Below are positions 6,799 to 15,345 of a stretch of DNA of 29,541 nt, piece by piece. The DNA is taken from assembly GCA_002296055.1 (NCBI GenBank), contig DBHE01000196.1, positions 1 to 29,541 on the forward strand. The letters run 5' to 3'. A program made the position numbers and the translations under genes. Within the stretch, counting starts at the first letter, position 1. Every line of letters begins with the position of its first letter. The stretch is from Pseudomonadaceae bacterium UBA836 (lineage in GTDB: Bacteria > Pseudomonadota > Gammaproteobacteria > Pseudomonadales > Pseudomonadaceae). The notes below the pieces were generated by a model. That model worked only from the letters and a program-made list of their open reading frames with translations. It was not told where the DNA came from and searched no databases.

Positions 6799-9700
6799 TT
6801 ATACCCGCCGCCCTTCGACCGGAATCTTGAAGAACAGACTGTAGATCACCGGCAGCACCACCAGCGTGAGCACGGTGGCAAAGCCCAGACCAAACATGAT
6901 CACTACGGCCATGCTCTGGAAGAAGGCGTCGGTCAGCAGCGGCGCCATGCCGAGGATGGTGGTCAACGCGGCCATGGAGACCGGGCGTACCCGGCTGATG
7001 GCCGAGTCCACCAAGGCGCTATAGGCCTCTTTGCCGGAGTCGATCTGTAGCCGAATTTCGTCGACCAGCACGATGCCGTTCTTCACCAGCATGCCGCTCA
7101 GACTGAGAAAGCCCAGCAGCGCCATAAAGCCGAACGGAATGCCGGTGAGCAAAAAGCCCAGCGTCACGCCGATCACCGCCAGCGGTACGGTCAGCCAGAT
7201 GATGGTGGCGCGTTTGAGTGAGTCGAATAGCAGCACGGTGATCAGGAACATGGCCAGATAACCGAGCGGCAGGCTGCCGAACACGGCGGCCTGGGCATCA
7301 CGCGAGCTTTCGTACTCGCCGCCCCACTCCAGCTTGTAGCCGCGCGGCAGGTCGATGGCTTCGATTTGCGGACGGATGCGGGCGAACAGCTCGGCGGCGG
7401 TCTGGCCGCTGATGATGCTCGGGTCGGCTTGCACGGTCAGCGTACGCTTGCGGTCTTCACGCAGAATCAGCGGGTCTTCCCAGTCGGTGACAAAGCCGCT
7501 GACTACCTGGGTGATGGGGATGTAAGCGTTGCGCACGCTGCTCCACACCAGCAGGTCGTTCAGGGTGCTGGCGTCCAGCCGCTCGTCTTCCGGTGTGCGC
7601 GCCACAATCGGCAGCATGCGCGTGCCGTCGCGGTACAGGCCAACGTTAACGCCGCTGAAGTTCATCTTCAGCAGGGTATCCAGATCGCGCTTGTCGACGC
7701 CCAGCTCGCGCGCCTGCGCTTCGGCAAACTGCGGCCGGACCAGCTTGGTGCGCTCACGCCAGTTGTGCAGCACGGCATCGGCCACCGGGTCGGCCTTGAG
7801 GATGGCAACCGCCTGCGCACCCAGGGCGCGCAGCACCTCTGGGTCGGGGCCGGTGAAGCGCGCCTCGATCTTGCTGTCGCTGCCCGGCCCAAGCATCAGC
7901 TGCTTGAGTTTGACCTTGGCGGTGGGGTGCTGGGTTTTGAAGTACTCATCCAGCTCGGCAATCAGCGGCACAATCTGGTCGCGCTGCTCGGTACGCACCA
8001 GCAGCTGGGCGTAGTTGGCGTGAATACGCTCCGGGAAGTAGGTGAGGATAAAGCGCAGCGCGCCCTGGCCGATGGTGGAGGTCACCTCGGTGACGCCCTC
8101 CTGCGCCAGCACGTACTGATCCATCTCGGCCACCACCTGCTGGGTGTAGCGGATGTCGCTGCCCTTGGGCAGCCAGACGTCGACAAAGAACATCGGCGTG
8201 TTGGACGGCGGGAAGAACGCCTGGCGCACCTGGCTGAAGCCCGCCACCGAGGCCACCAGCAGCACGCCCAGCATCACCAGCGTCAGCACGCGGTGGTGCA
8301 GCGCGCTGGCCAGCAGCTTGCGGTACACCACAAAGACGATGCCACGGTACGGGTCTTCTACTTCAGTTTGCTCGCTCTGCGTGGGCTGATCGCGGAAGAA
8401 CAGGCTGGCGAAGAAGGGCGTCAGGGTAATTGCGGTGACCCAGCTGAGGGTCAGCGAGATCAGCAGTACCTGGAACAGCGACAGACAAAACTCCCCGGTG
8501 GAGTCGTCCGACAGGCCGATCGGTGCAAAGGCGATGATGGCGATGGCGGTGGCGCCCAGCAGCGGCAGCTTGGTCTGACCGACGATATCGCCGGCCGACT
8601 GCAGGGTGGTCTGGCCGCGCTGCCGGCCGACCAGTATGCCTTCGACGATGACGATGGCGTTGTCTACCAGCATCCCCAGCGCAATCACCAGCGCGCCGAG
8701 GGAGATACGCTGCAGCTCAATGCCGATCATCTGCATAAAGATAAAGGTGCCCAGCACCGTCAGCGCCAGCACCAGGCCGATCAGCAGGCCGCTGCGCAGG
8801 CCCATAAAGATCAGCAGCACCACAATGACAATGGCGACCGAGGCGAGGAAGTTCCAGACAAAGCCACTGACCGAGTTCTCTACCTCGGCGGACTGGTTGT
8901 AGAACATGGTCACCTGCATGCCGGCCGGGCGGTCCTGCTCCAGCTCAGCCAGGCGCGCGGCTACGGCGTTGCCGACATCCACCACGTTGACGTGGGCGGC
9001 GTAGGACACGCCCAGCCCCAGCGCCGGATTACCCTGGCTGCGATACAGGCTGGTGGGGGTTTCGGTAAAGCCACGGGTGATGTGGGCAACATCCCCGAGA
9101 TAGACCTGCTTGGAGCTGCCGGGCGGGCTGATGATCAGCCGCTCCAGTTCACTGACATCCTGAAACTCGCCGGTAGGGTGCAGGCGAATTGACTCGCTGC
9201 CCACCAGCATGCGGCCGGCGTCCGACACTACGTTCTGGCTGCTCAGCAGGTCATAGATGCGTTGCGGCGCGATGCCCAGCGCGGTCATGCGCGCGCGGGA
9301 GATTTCCAGGTGCACTTCTTCCTGCGGCACGCCGGCCAGGTTGACCTTGCCCACGCCCTCGACCAGCACCAGCTCGCGGCGCAGGTAATCGGCGTAATCA
9401 CGCAGCTCGCGGTAGTCGTAGCCGTCACCGCTGATCATGAAGAAGGTGCCAAACACGTCGCCAAAGTCATCCATCACCTGGGGCTCGTCTACCCCCGGTG
9501 GCAGGTTGGGGCGCAGGTCGTTGATGCGGCGGCGCATCTCGTCCCAGATCTGCGGCAGCTGCTCGGCGCGGTACTGATCTTGTATTTCCACCATGATCTG
9601 CGACAGCCCGGCGCTGCTGGTCGAGGTAATGGTGTCGACGTACGGTAGCTGCTGGATGGCATTCTCCAGCGGGTAGGTCAGCTCCTCTTCCACCTGCTGC

Positions 9701-9867
9701 GGCGAGGCGCCGGGGTAGGGCGTGACTACCATGGCCATCTTCAGGGTAAAGGCCGGATCCTCCAGCCGCCCCAGATCGATAAAGGCGATGACGCCGCCAA
9801 TGCCGAGCAGCAGCGCGACCAGCCAGCTGGTCACCCGGCGCTGGATAAAGTACGCGGCAATATTCAT
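6799..9867 (-). CDS. RND-family efflux pump, inner-membrane permease
   Basis: This 1022-residue proton-driven pump of the AcrB/MexB superfamily (HAE-like) has TM1 near residues 14-31, a large periplasmic domain, TM2-6 from about 335 to 495, a second periplasmic loop, and TM8-12 at the C-terminus. The proton-relay helix reads GMLVDNAIVIVEG, with Asp402 followed by Asn where AcrB has two Asp; many RND subfamilies share this. The start is ATG 9867, which overlaps the adaptor stop (TAATG), so the two are coupled. No outer-membrane channel gene is in the operon, so a TolC/OprM-type channel is probably borrowed. Substrate unknown. Confidence 0.95.
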   Translation of the reverse strand: MNIAAYFIQRRVTSWLVALLLGIGGVIAFIDLGRLEDPAFTLKMAMVVTPYPGASPQQVEEELTYPLENAIQQLPYVDTITSTSSAGLSQIMVEIQDQYRAEQLPQIWDEMRRRINDLRPNLPPGVDEPQVMDDFGDVFGTFFMISGDGYDYRELRDYADYLRRELVLVEGVGKVNLAGVPQEEVHLEISRARMTALGIAPQRIYDLLSSQNVVSDAGRMLVGSESIRLHPTGEFQDVSELERLIISPPGSSKQVYLGDVAHITRGFTETPTSLYRSQGNPALGLGVSYAAHVNVVDVGNAVAARLAELEQDRPAGMQVTMFYNQSAEVENSVSGFVWNFLASVAIVIVVLLIFMGLRSGLLIGLVLALTVLGTFIFMQMIGIELQRISLGALVIALGMLVDNAIVIVEGILVGRQRGQTTLQSAGDIVGQTKLPLLGATAIAIIAFAPIGLSDDSTGEFCLSLFQVLLISLTLSWVTAITLTPFFASLFFRDQPTQSEQTEVEDPYRGIVFVVYRKLLASALHHRVLTLVMLGVLLVASVAGFSQVRQAFFPPSNTPMFFVDVWLPKGSDIRYTQQVVAEMDQYVLAQEGVTEVTSTIGQGALRFILTYFPERIHANYAQLLVRTEQRDQIVPLIAELDEYFKTQHPTAKVKLKQLMLGPGSDSKIEARFTGPDPEVLRALGAQAVAILKADPVADAVLHNWRERTKLVRPQFAEAQARELGVDKRDLDTLLKMNFSGVNVGLYRDGTRMLPIVARTPEDERLDASTLNDLLVWSSVRNAYIPITQVVSGFVTDWEDPLILREDRKRTLTVQADPSIISGQTAAELFARIRPQIEAIDLPRGYKLEWGGEYESSRDAQAAVFGSLPLGYLAMFLITVLLFDSLKRATIIWLTVPLAVIGVTLGFLLTGIPFGFMALLGFLSLSGMLVKNGIVLVDEIRLQIDSGKEAYSALVDSAISRVRPVSMAALTTILGMAPLLTDAFFQSMAVVIMFGLGFATVLTLVVLPVIYSLFFKIPVEGRRV

Positions 9868-10973
9868 TACAGCCCCCGCTCGCGAACCCAACGACGCACT
9901 TGCTGGCCTTCGCTCAGCTCGTTGCCGCCGGCGGCGACAATCTGCTCGCCGGCCTCAAGCCCGCTGAGTACCTCGATGCCATCGCGGGTCAGCTCGCCAA
10001 CAGTCACGCTGCGGGCCGTGACGTGCAGCTCACCATCCTGCTCGGTGACCACCCAGACCTGACGCGCCTCGCTGCTCTGGCTGTCAGGGCTGAATACCGC
10101 TTCAACCGGCACCACCATCGGTATCTGGGTGTGGCGGGTCAGACCGGCAAAATCGATCATCACGGTGGCGCTCATACCGGGCAGCAGCACCACACCCTCC
10201 GGGATCGGCATGCTCAGGGTGACGTCATAGGCCAGCGTGGACGGGTCCGGCTGGCTGGCGTATTCCTTGTAGGCCGCCTCGATCGGCGTGCCGGGCAGGT
10301 TTTCCAGGCGCACCTGCGAGTGCAGGTCTTCGGGTTTCAAATCACGGCGCAGGTTGCTGAACAGGTTTTCCGGCATCTGGAACACCACATCCATGCTGTC
10401 GCCGCTGTACAGCGTGGCAATCGGCTGGTTGGGCTGCACCACCTGAAACTGTTCCACATGGGTGCGCGCCACCACGCCGTCAAAGGGCGCGTTGATGCGA
10501 GTGTAGGCCAGCTCCTGACGGGCCAGGTTGAGCGCGGCTTCGGCGGAGTTGAACTGCGCCTTGCGCTGGTCGTACTCGGCCTGCGAGACCATCTGCCGTT
10601 CAACCAGTTGCTCCATGCGGGTCAGCTGGCTGCGGGTCAGGTCATAGCTGGCCTGACGGTCGCTCAGCTTGAGGCGATAGTCGGTGTCATCCAGCACGGC
10701 GATCAGCTCTCCGCGCTTGACCTCCTGGCCTTCGTGCACCTTGAGCGACTGCAGCTCACCGCCCAAACGGAACGACAGCTGCGCCTCTTCCGGCGCCTTC
10801 AGCCGCGCGGGAAACTCACGGATACGCTCGGCACCCGGATCGGTCACGGTGAAGAGTTTCACCGGACGGGGCTTTTCCGCCTGCGGTGCGGGCGGCTCGG
10901 AGCAACCAGACAGCAAAGTGGTAAGGGCAATGGCCGAGAGACCTGTGGCGATCCAGCGTGCAGCGCGATCCAT
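9867..10973 (-). CDS. RND efflux periplasmic adaptor lipoprotein
   Basis: This 368-residue membrane-fusion protein has a lipoprotein signal with lipobox LSGC (Cys24). A barrel-sandwich half-motif GELQSLKVHEGQEVKRGELIAVLD follows, then a coiled-coil hairpin of about 60 residues (ASYDLTRSQLTRMEQLVERQ...), the second half-motif (TRINAPFDGVVA), the beta-barrel, and a membrane-proximal domain (LLPGMSATVMIDF). It links the RND pump to an outer-membrane channel. I chose ATG 10973 because it gives the standard lipoprotein signal; longer upstream frames are possible but not needed. Confidence 0.93.
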   Translation of the reverse strand: MDRAARWIATGLSAIALTTLLSGCSEPPAPQAEKPRPVKLFTVTDPGAERIREFPARLKAPEEAQLSFRLGGELQSLKVHEGQEVKRGELIAVLDDTDYRLKLSDRQASYDLTRSQLTRMEQLVERQMVSQAEYDQRKAQFNSAEAALNLARQELAYTRINAPFDGVVARTHVEQFQVVQPNQPIATLYSGDSMDVVFQMPENLFSNLRRDLKPEDLHSQVRLENLPGTPIEAAYKEYASQPDPSTLAYDVTLSMPIPEGVVLLPGMSATVMIDFAGLTRHTQIPMVVPVEAVFSPDSQSSEARQVWVVTEQDGELHVTARSVTVGELTRDGIEVLSGLEAGEQIVAAGGNELSEGQQVRRWVRERGL

Positions 10974-11022
10974 GGGTAACCTGCGAAGTAGGTGGCAAAA
11001 ACGGGGCAAAAGGAGTGCACGC

Positions 11023-11028
11023 ATTATA
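11023..11028 (-). promoter_or_regulatory. Candidate -10 box of the RND operon
   Basis: Minus-strand TATAAT lies about 45 bases before ATG 10973. The -35 region is GC-rich with no good match, suggesting that an activator would be needed or that this is a chance match. Confidence 0.3.
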
Positions 11029-11131
11029 AGGGCCCCGGTCGTGCGGGGGCGGCCAATAACCTGCAGATTGCGCCATTTTCTCGTCTTTTTTTGGCCTGCG
11101 ACCCCGCGCCGCAGAGCGTTCACTTGCCGAG

Positions 11132-11163
11132 TTGCACCATTCAATATATTTTTTTATATATTG
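11132..11163 (+). promoter_or_regulatory. Promoter overlapped by an AT-rich palindromic operator
   Basis: TTGCAC (11132-11137), a 17-bp spacer and TATATA (11155-11160) form a good sigma-70 promoter. A 22-bp palindrome (11142-11163) made of CAATATAT, six T and ATATATTG covers the spacer and the -10. The arms match perfectly. Similar AT-rich palindromes are bound by the ArsR-type sulfide sensor BigR before persulfide dioxygenase genes. No such repressor gene is in the window. Confidence 0.7.
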
Positions 11164-11196
11164 TCTTTGCGTTAACTATCCTGCTGCGAGGTGATC

Positions 11197-12246
11197 ATGC
11201 TCTTTCGCCAACTGTTTGATGCTGCGTCCTCCACTTACACCTATCTGCTGGCCGATTCGGCGAGCGGCGAGGCCCTGCTGATTGATCCGGTGTTTGAGCA
11301 AAGCACCCGTGACCTGTCGCTGCTGCACGAGCTGGGGCTGACCCTGAAGCTGGTGGTCGATACCCACGCCCACGCCGACCATGTGACCGCCGCCTGGCTG
11401 CTGAAACAGAAAACCGGCTGCCAGATAGCGTCGGCCGCCGTCATCAATGCCGAGCACGTAGACCTGCCGCTGCAGCACGGCCAGCGCTTTGGCGTCAAAG
11501 GCGTTGAGCTGGAAGCACGGGCCACCCCAGGCCACACCGACGGCTGCATGAGCTATGTGCTAAGCGATGAGTCCATGGTGTTCACCGGCGATGCGCTGCT
11601 GATTCGCGGCTGCGGGCGCAGCGACTTTCAGCAGGGCAACCCGCATACCCTGTACCACTCGGTGGTCGAGCAGCTGTTCAGCCTGCCCGACAGCTGCGCG
11701 GTGTATCCGGCCCATGACTACAACGGCCGCACCGCCAGCAGCATCGATGAAGAGCGCCGCTGCAACGCTCGCCTGGGCGGCAACGCCAACGAGGCCGACT
11801 TTGTTGGCTACATGCAGGCGCTCAAGCTGCCGCACCCCAAGCGCATCGCCGAGGCCGTGCCGGCCAACCTGCGCAGCGGCTGCCCGCAGGACGGCCAGCT
11901 GCCGCCCGAGCCGGACTGGTCAAGCGATCTGCGCATGACCTACGCCGGCATCCCCGAGGTTGGCCCGCAATGGCTAATGGAACACCGCGACGCGGTCACC
12001 CTGCTGGATGTGCGCGAGCCCGCCGAGTGGCAAAACGAGCCGCTGCCCGCGCAGCTGGAAACGGTGCTGCAGATCCCCATCGGCAGCCTGGCCGAGCGGG
12101 TGGCCGAGGTGCCACAGGGCAAGCCGGTGGTCGCCCTGTGCCGCTCGGGCAAGCGCTCCTCGCTGGCTACCGGCGTGCTGCGCAGCGCGGGCTTTGAGCA
12201 GGTAGCCAGCCTGCACGGCGGGGTGCTGCCGCTGGCGCAGCACTGA
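11197..12246 (+). CDS. Persulfide dioxygenase-rhodanese fusion protein
   Basis: This 349-residue cytoplasmic two-domain enzyme has an N-terminal metallo-beta-lactamase fold with THAHADH (residues 56-62), His113 and Asp132. The spacing of His57, His113 and Asp132 is identical to the iron ligands of human ETHE1, so this is a glutathione persulfide dioxygenase that yields sulfite. A C-terminal rhodanese domain (about residues 250-349) has an active-site loop CRSGKR with Cys315. Such PRF fusions couple persulfide and sulfite/thiosulfate chemistry. ATG 11197 has GAGG upstream; the alternative GTG 11191 is less well placed. Confidence 0.93.
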   Translation: MLFRQLFDAASSTYTYLLADSASGEALLIDPVFEQSTRDLSLLHELGLTLKLVVDTHAHADHVTAAWLLKQKTGCQIASAAVINAEHVDLPLQHGQRFGVKGVELEARATPGHTDGCMSYVLSDESMVFTGDALLIRGCGRSDFQQGNPHTLYHSVVEQLFSLPDSCAVYPAHDYNGRTASSIDEERRCNARLGGNANEADFVGYMQALKLPHPKRIAEAVPANLRSGCPQDGQLPPEPDWSSDLRMTYAGIPEVGPQWLMEHRDAVTLLDVREPAEWQNEPLPAQLETVLQIPIGSLAERVAEVPQGKPVVALCRSGKRSSLATGVLRSAGFEQVASLHGGVLPLAQH

Positions 12247-12254
12247 GCGACTTT

Positions 12255-12285
12255 GCTGGTGCACGCGCCTGGGCGTTGCACCAGC
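12255..12285. terminator. Stem-loop after the persulfide dioxygenase gene
   Basis: GCTGGTGCA pairs with TGCACCAGC, and the interior GCGC/GCG can extend the stem. It starts 9 bases after the stop codon. There is no T-run after it, so intrinsic termination is uncertain. Confidence 0.55.
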
Positions 12286-12468
12286 CCTGTGCAATTACCG
12301 CAGATTTTGCGGCTATCGCTCGCTGCTGCTGGCCGCATGACAGCAGGAACGCTAGAATTTCGTCGATTTCTTGAACAGATGGCCAGCTTTTTGCTGTATC
12401 AGGAACCATCGGCCGCCGTCCAAGGACGCGGCACGGTCGCCAACAAGATCACATCCAGGAGAAGTACC

Positions 12469-13539
12469 ATGAGTTTGAAACGCACGCTTGCCCTTGCTGC
12501 AGCGCTAACCCTGCCCCTGCAGGCGGTTGCTGCCGACGACCCGCTGAAGGTCGGTTTTGTCTACGTGGGCCCCATCGGTGACCACGGCTGGAGCTACCAG
12601 CACGACCAGGGCCGCAAAGAGCTGGAAGCCCACTTTGGTGACAAGGTACAGACCACCTACGTTGAAAACGTCAACGAAGGCGCCGACGCCGAGCGCACCA
12701 TCCGCCGTCTGGCCCAGGCCGGTAACGACGTTATCTTCACCACCTCTTTCGGCTTCATGAACGCCACCGAGCGCGTTGCCGCCGACTACCCGGACAAGAC
12801 CTTCCTGCACGCCACCGGCTACAAGCGCGCCGACAACCTGGGCACCTACCTGTCGGTGACCTATGAAGGTCGCTACGTCACCGGTACCGCCGCTGGTCTG
12901 GTTACCGAAAGCAACGTGCTGGGCTACATCGCCTCCTTCCCGATTCCGGAAGTGATCCGCGACATCAACGCCACTTACCTGGGCGCCAAGGCCGTTAACC
13001 CGGATATCGAGCTGAAAGTGGTGTGGGTCAACACCTGGTTTGATCCGGCCAAGGAAGCTGACGCCGCCAACACCCTGATGGACCAGGGCGCTGACGTCAT
13101 CATCCAGCACACCGACAGCCCGGCTCCGCTGCTGGCAGCGCAAAAGCGCGGCGTGTGGGGCGTTGGTCAAGCGTCTGACATGAGCCACTTTGCTCCCGAA
13201 GCGCACCTGCTGTCAGTGGTCAACCACTGGGGTCCGTACTACATCGACAGCGTACAGGCTGTAATGGACGGCAACTGGGAATCGGCTGACTACTGGGGCG
13301 GCATCAGCGATGACGTTATCCAGATCAAGGAAATCAACGCCAAGCTGACCGACGAGCAGCGCGCCAAGGTTGAAGGCGTTATCGCGGCCATCGACAGCGG
13401 CGAGTTCCACCCCTTCACTGGCCCGATCAAGGACCAGAGCGGCACCGAGCGCGTAGCCGAAGGCGCCAGCATGACCCGCGAAGAGCTGGCCACCATGGAC
13501 TGGTACGTCGAAGGCATGACCGCGACCATTCCGAAGTAA
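12469..13539 (+). CDS. BMP family ABC transporter substrate-binding protein
   Basis: This 356-residue periplasmic binding protein of the BMP/PnrA-like family usually takes up purines or nucleosides. The signal peptide has residues 1-22 ending QAVA-A. The mature protein begins DDPLKVGFVYVGPIGDHGWSY, the classic BMP N-terminal motif, then GYIASFP and GVWGVGQASDMS. ATG 12469 has CCAGGAGA upstream. No permease or ATPase gene is beside it, so its partners must be elsewhere. A weak promoter may lie at 12371-12400 (TTGAAC, TGTATC). It ends before a strong terminator. Confidence 0.92.
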   Translation: MSLKRTLALAAALTLPLQAVAADDPLKVGFVYVGPIGDHGWSYQHDQGRKELEAHFGDKVQTTYVENVNEGADAERTIRRLAQAGNDVIFTTSFGFMNATERVAADYPDKTFLHATGYKRADNLGTYLSVTYEGRYVTGTAAGLVTESNVLGYIASFPIPEVIRDINATYLGAKAVNPDIELKVVWVNTWFDPAKEADAANTLMDQGADVIIQHTDSPAPLLAAQKRGVWGVGQASDMSHFAPEAHLLSVVNHWGPYYIDSVQAVMDGNWESADYWGGISDDVIQIKEINAKLTDEQRAKVEGVIAAIDSGEFHPFTGPIKDQSGTERVAEGASMTREELATMDWYVEGMTATIPK

Positions 13540-13586
13540 CGGGCAGCGCCGCCGCCCTGCCCATCACAGGTCAGCGGCCAGCTATA

Positions 13587-13625
13587 AAAACGCCCCCGTC
13601 AGCAACGCTGGCGGGGGCGTTTTTT
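13587..13625. terminator. Strong bidirectional intrinsic terminator
   Basis: ACGCCCCCG-T-CAGC pairs with GCTG-G-CGGGGGCGT around a CAA loop. A-run on the left and T-run on the right allow termination in both directions. It lies between the convergent BMP gene and the TSUP gene. Confidence 0.92.
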
Positions 13626-13639
13626 ATGGGCAGGGCCTG

Positions 13640-14395
13640 TCAGATCAGTGCCTTGCCCAGCAACAGCACGCCGGTCACCACCAGCAGGCTGTACACCACC
13701 TGACGAAAGCGCTGCTCGTTCAGGCGGTGATGCAGCACCTCGCCCAGCACCACGCCAATCACCAGCAGCGGCAGATAGCTGGCGATGCGCGGCAGGTTAG
13801 GCAGCAGGCTGCCGTCGAGCAGAAACAGCACCGTCATGCTGCTGTTGAGGGCGAACCAAACACTGATCAGGGTGGCGCGCAGCTGGCTTTTATCCAGCCG
13901 GGTGCCGGCCAGTGCATACACCAGCAACGGGCCGCCGGAGGCGAACAGGCCGTGGGTCAGGCCCGCGCCGAGGGTCAGACTGCGGCTCAGCCAGCTCGGG
14001 TGTGGCGGGCTGATATGGCCACGCACCATGCGTAGCAACTCACGCCCGGCAAACCACAGCACCAGCAGGCCAAACAACGCCTTGAGCAGCTCACCGCTGA
14101 GCCACGGTCGCAGCCCGTAACCCAGCAGCATACCCACCAGCATCAGCGGCAGGATCAGCCTGAGCAGGGTGGGCCAGTGGATGTGCCGACGGTTGCGCCA
14201 GGCCAGATAGCCACTCATGCAGATGTTGAGCGGCACCAACACCGGCAGCATGGCGGGAATGGGCAACAGCAAGGCGCCAAGCGACAGTGCGATGACGATG
14301 CTGCCGAAGCCGGTGATGGCTTCGATGGTGTAGGCCAGCAGGATAAACAGCCCCAGCCAGAGCCAGGGATTGAGCAGCAGGTTGTCGAGAGACAT
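13640..14395 (-). CDS. TSUP family transporter (TauE/SafE-like)
   Basis: This 251-residue inner-membrane protein has seven to eight predicted helices. The family motif EAITGFGSIVIALSLGALLLP spans residues 25-45, and the internal repeat shows GLTHGLFASGGPLLVYAL. TSUP proteins export sulfite, sulfoacetate and related organosulfur anions or import small acids; the substrate here is not known. ATG 14395 follows the SDR stop by 14 bases, so it is the last gene of the leftward operon. It converges on the BMP gene at a shared terminator. Confidence 0.9.
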   Translation of the reverse strand: MSLDNLLLNPWLWLGLFILLAYTIEAITGFGSIVIALSLGALLLPIPAMLPVLVPLNICMSGYLAWRNRRHIHWPTLLRLILPLMLVGMLLGYGLRPWLSGELLKALFGLLVLWFAGRELLRMVRGHISPPHPSWLSRSLTLGAGLTHGLFASGGPLLVYALAGTRLDKSQLRATLISVWFALNSSMTVLFLLDGSLLPNLPRIASYLPLLVIGVVLGEVLHHRLNEQRFRQVVYSLLVVTGVLLLGKALI

Positions 14396-14409
14396 TGGGT
14401 CTTCTTGTG

Positions 14410-15195
14410 TTAGCCGAGTTCACCAGCAAAGCGCTTGCGCACCTGACGCAAATACAGCGCCGGGGCAAAGCGCCAGAGCAGACTGCCAAAGCGCGAGACC
14501 GGCTCTGGCAGCAGCCAACGGTGCCGTTTTGTCAGCGCCTGGTCAATCAGCCCGACCATCCATTGCGGGGTACGCATGCCGCCGACCATCGAGCGAGCGT
14601 GGCTCGCGGGCTTGCCGTCTTTACCAAGGGCGTTGTGCTCGATCGGGGTATCGAGAAAGCTGGGGTAGACCATCAGCACGTGGATGTTGTCGCGTTCCAG
14701 CTCCAGCCGCAGCACCTCAAAGAACTGCGTCAGCGCGCCCTTTGCCGCGCAGTAGGCGGCGCGCCCCGGCACCGGCATCCAGCCGGCCATCGAGCCGATG
14801 CACAGAATCTCGCCCTGGCTGGCACGCAGCAGCGGCAGCGCCGCCATGGTCAGCTCCACCGGGCCCTGCCAGTCCACCGCCATGACCTTGCGAAACACCG
14901 CCGGGTCAGTCTGATGCGCCGGTGAGCGATGGGTAATACCGGCGTTGTTGACCAGCCGATCCAAACGGCTAAAGTGCGCTTGCGTCGCCGCCAGCAAGCG
15001 TTGAATGTCGTCGGCGCTGGTGATGTCGGCGGTGATCGCCAGCACCCGTTTGGGCGCATTCAGCTCCTGCTCGCGCTGCTTGAGCAGCACCTCGTTAACA
15101 TCAGCCATAACCAGACTGTGGCCCGCATCAAACCAGTGCTTGGCCATGGCCCAGCCGAGGCCGGAGGCGGCGCCGGTGATCAGAATGACTTTCAT
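14410..15195 (-). CDS. Classical SDR oxidoreductase
   Basis: This 261-residue NAD(P)-dependent short-chain dehydrogenase has a cofactor motif TGAASGLG (7-14), NNAG at 83-86, and the catalytic triad Ser135, Tyr148, Lys152 (YCAAK). Asp near residue 32 after beta-2 (MADVNE) favours NAD. The C-terminal region (HRWLLPEPVSRFGSLLWRFAP) is like membrane-associated SDRs of lipid or steroid metabolism. It lies 150 bp after the epimerase-like gene, a gap filled by a palindromic repeat, and 14 bp before TSUP. The substrate is unknown; an alcohol or ketone produced in the FMO pathway is plausible. Confidence 0.93.
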   Translation of the reverse strand: MKVILITGAASGLGWAMAKHWFDAGHSLVMADVNEVLLKQREQELNAPKRVLAITADITSADDIQRLLAATQAHFSRLDRLVNNAGITHRSPAHQTDPAVFRKVMAVDWQGPVELTMAALPLLRASQGEILCIGSMAGWMPVPGRAAYCAAKGALTQFFEVLRLELERDNIHVLMVYPSFLDTPIEHNALGKDGKPASHARSMVGGMRTPQWMVGLIDQALTKRHRWLLPEPVSRFGSLLWRFAPALYLRQVRKRFAGELG

Positions 15196-15216
15196 TGGGG
15201 TAGGCTCCCGTTGGTC

Positions 15217-15259
15217 GCAGCGGCAAGCTTCAAGCTGTAAGCCTCAAGCTGGCCGCTGC
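15217..15259. repeat. REP-like hairpin inside the operon
   Basis: GCAGCGGC at the left pairs with GCCGCTGC-type sequence at the right, with AAGCTT and AAGCTG inside. It contains AGCGGCAAGCTTCAAGC (15219-15235), which recurs inverted at 15321-15337. Confidence 0.75.
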
Positions 15260-15320
15260 ATCCTTCACATTTTAGAGTGGGCGCCCCACTACCGGGCGCG
15301 CTAAGTGGTTTTTGATTTTC

Positions 15321-15337
15321 GCTTGAAGCTTGCCGCT
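15321..15337 (-). repeat. Inverted copy of 17-bp repeat
   Basis: GCTTGAAGCTTGCCGCT is the exact reverse complement of 15219-15235. It ends nine bases before the stop of the extended SDR gene. The pair could fold into a large stem-loop in the operon mRNA. Confidence 0.8.
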
Positions 15338-15345
15338 TGTCGCTG

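Noticed and set aside
7366..9192. 608-codon open frame on the plus strand
   Set aside because: It is antisense to the RND pump gene in GC-rich DNA; the translation is Gln/His/Gly-rich with no domain, while the minus strand codes a full conserved pump.
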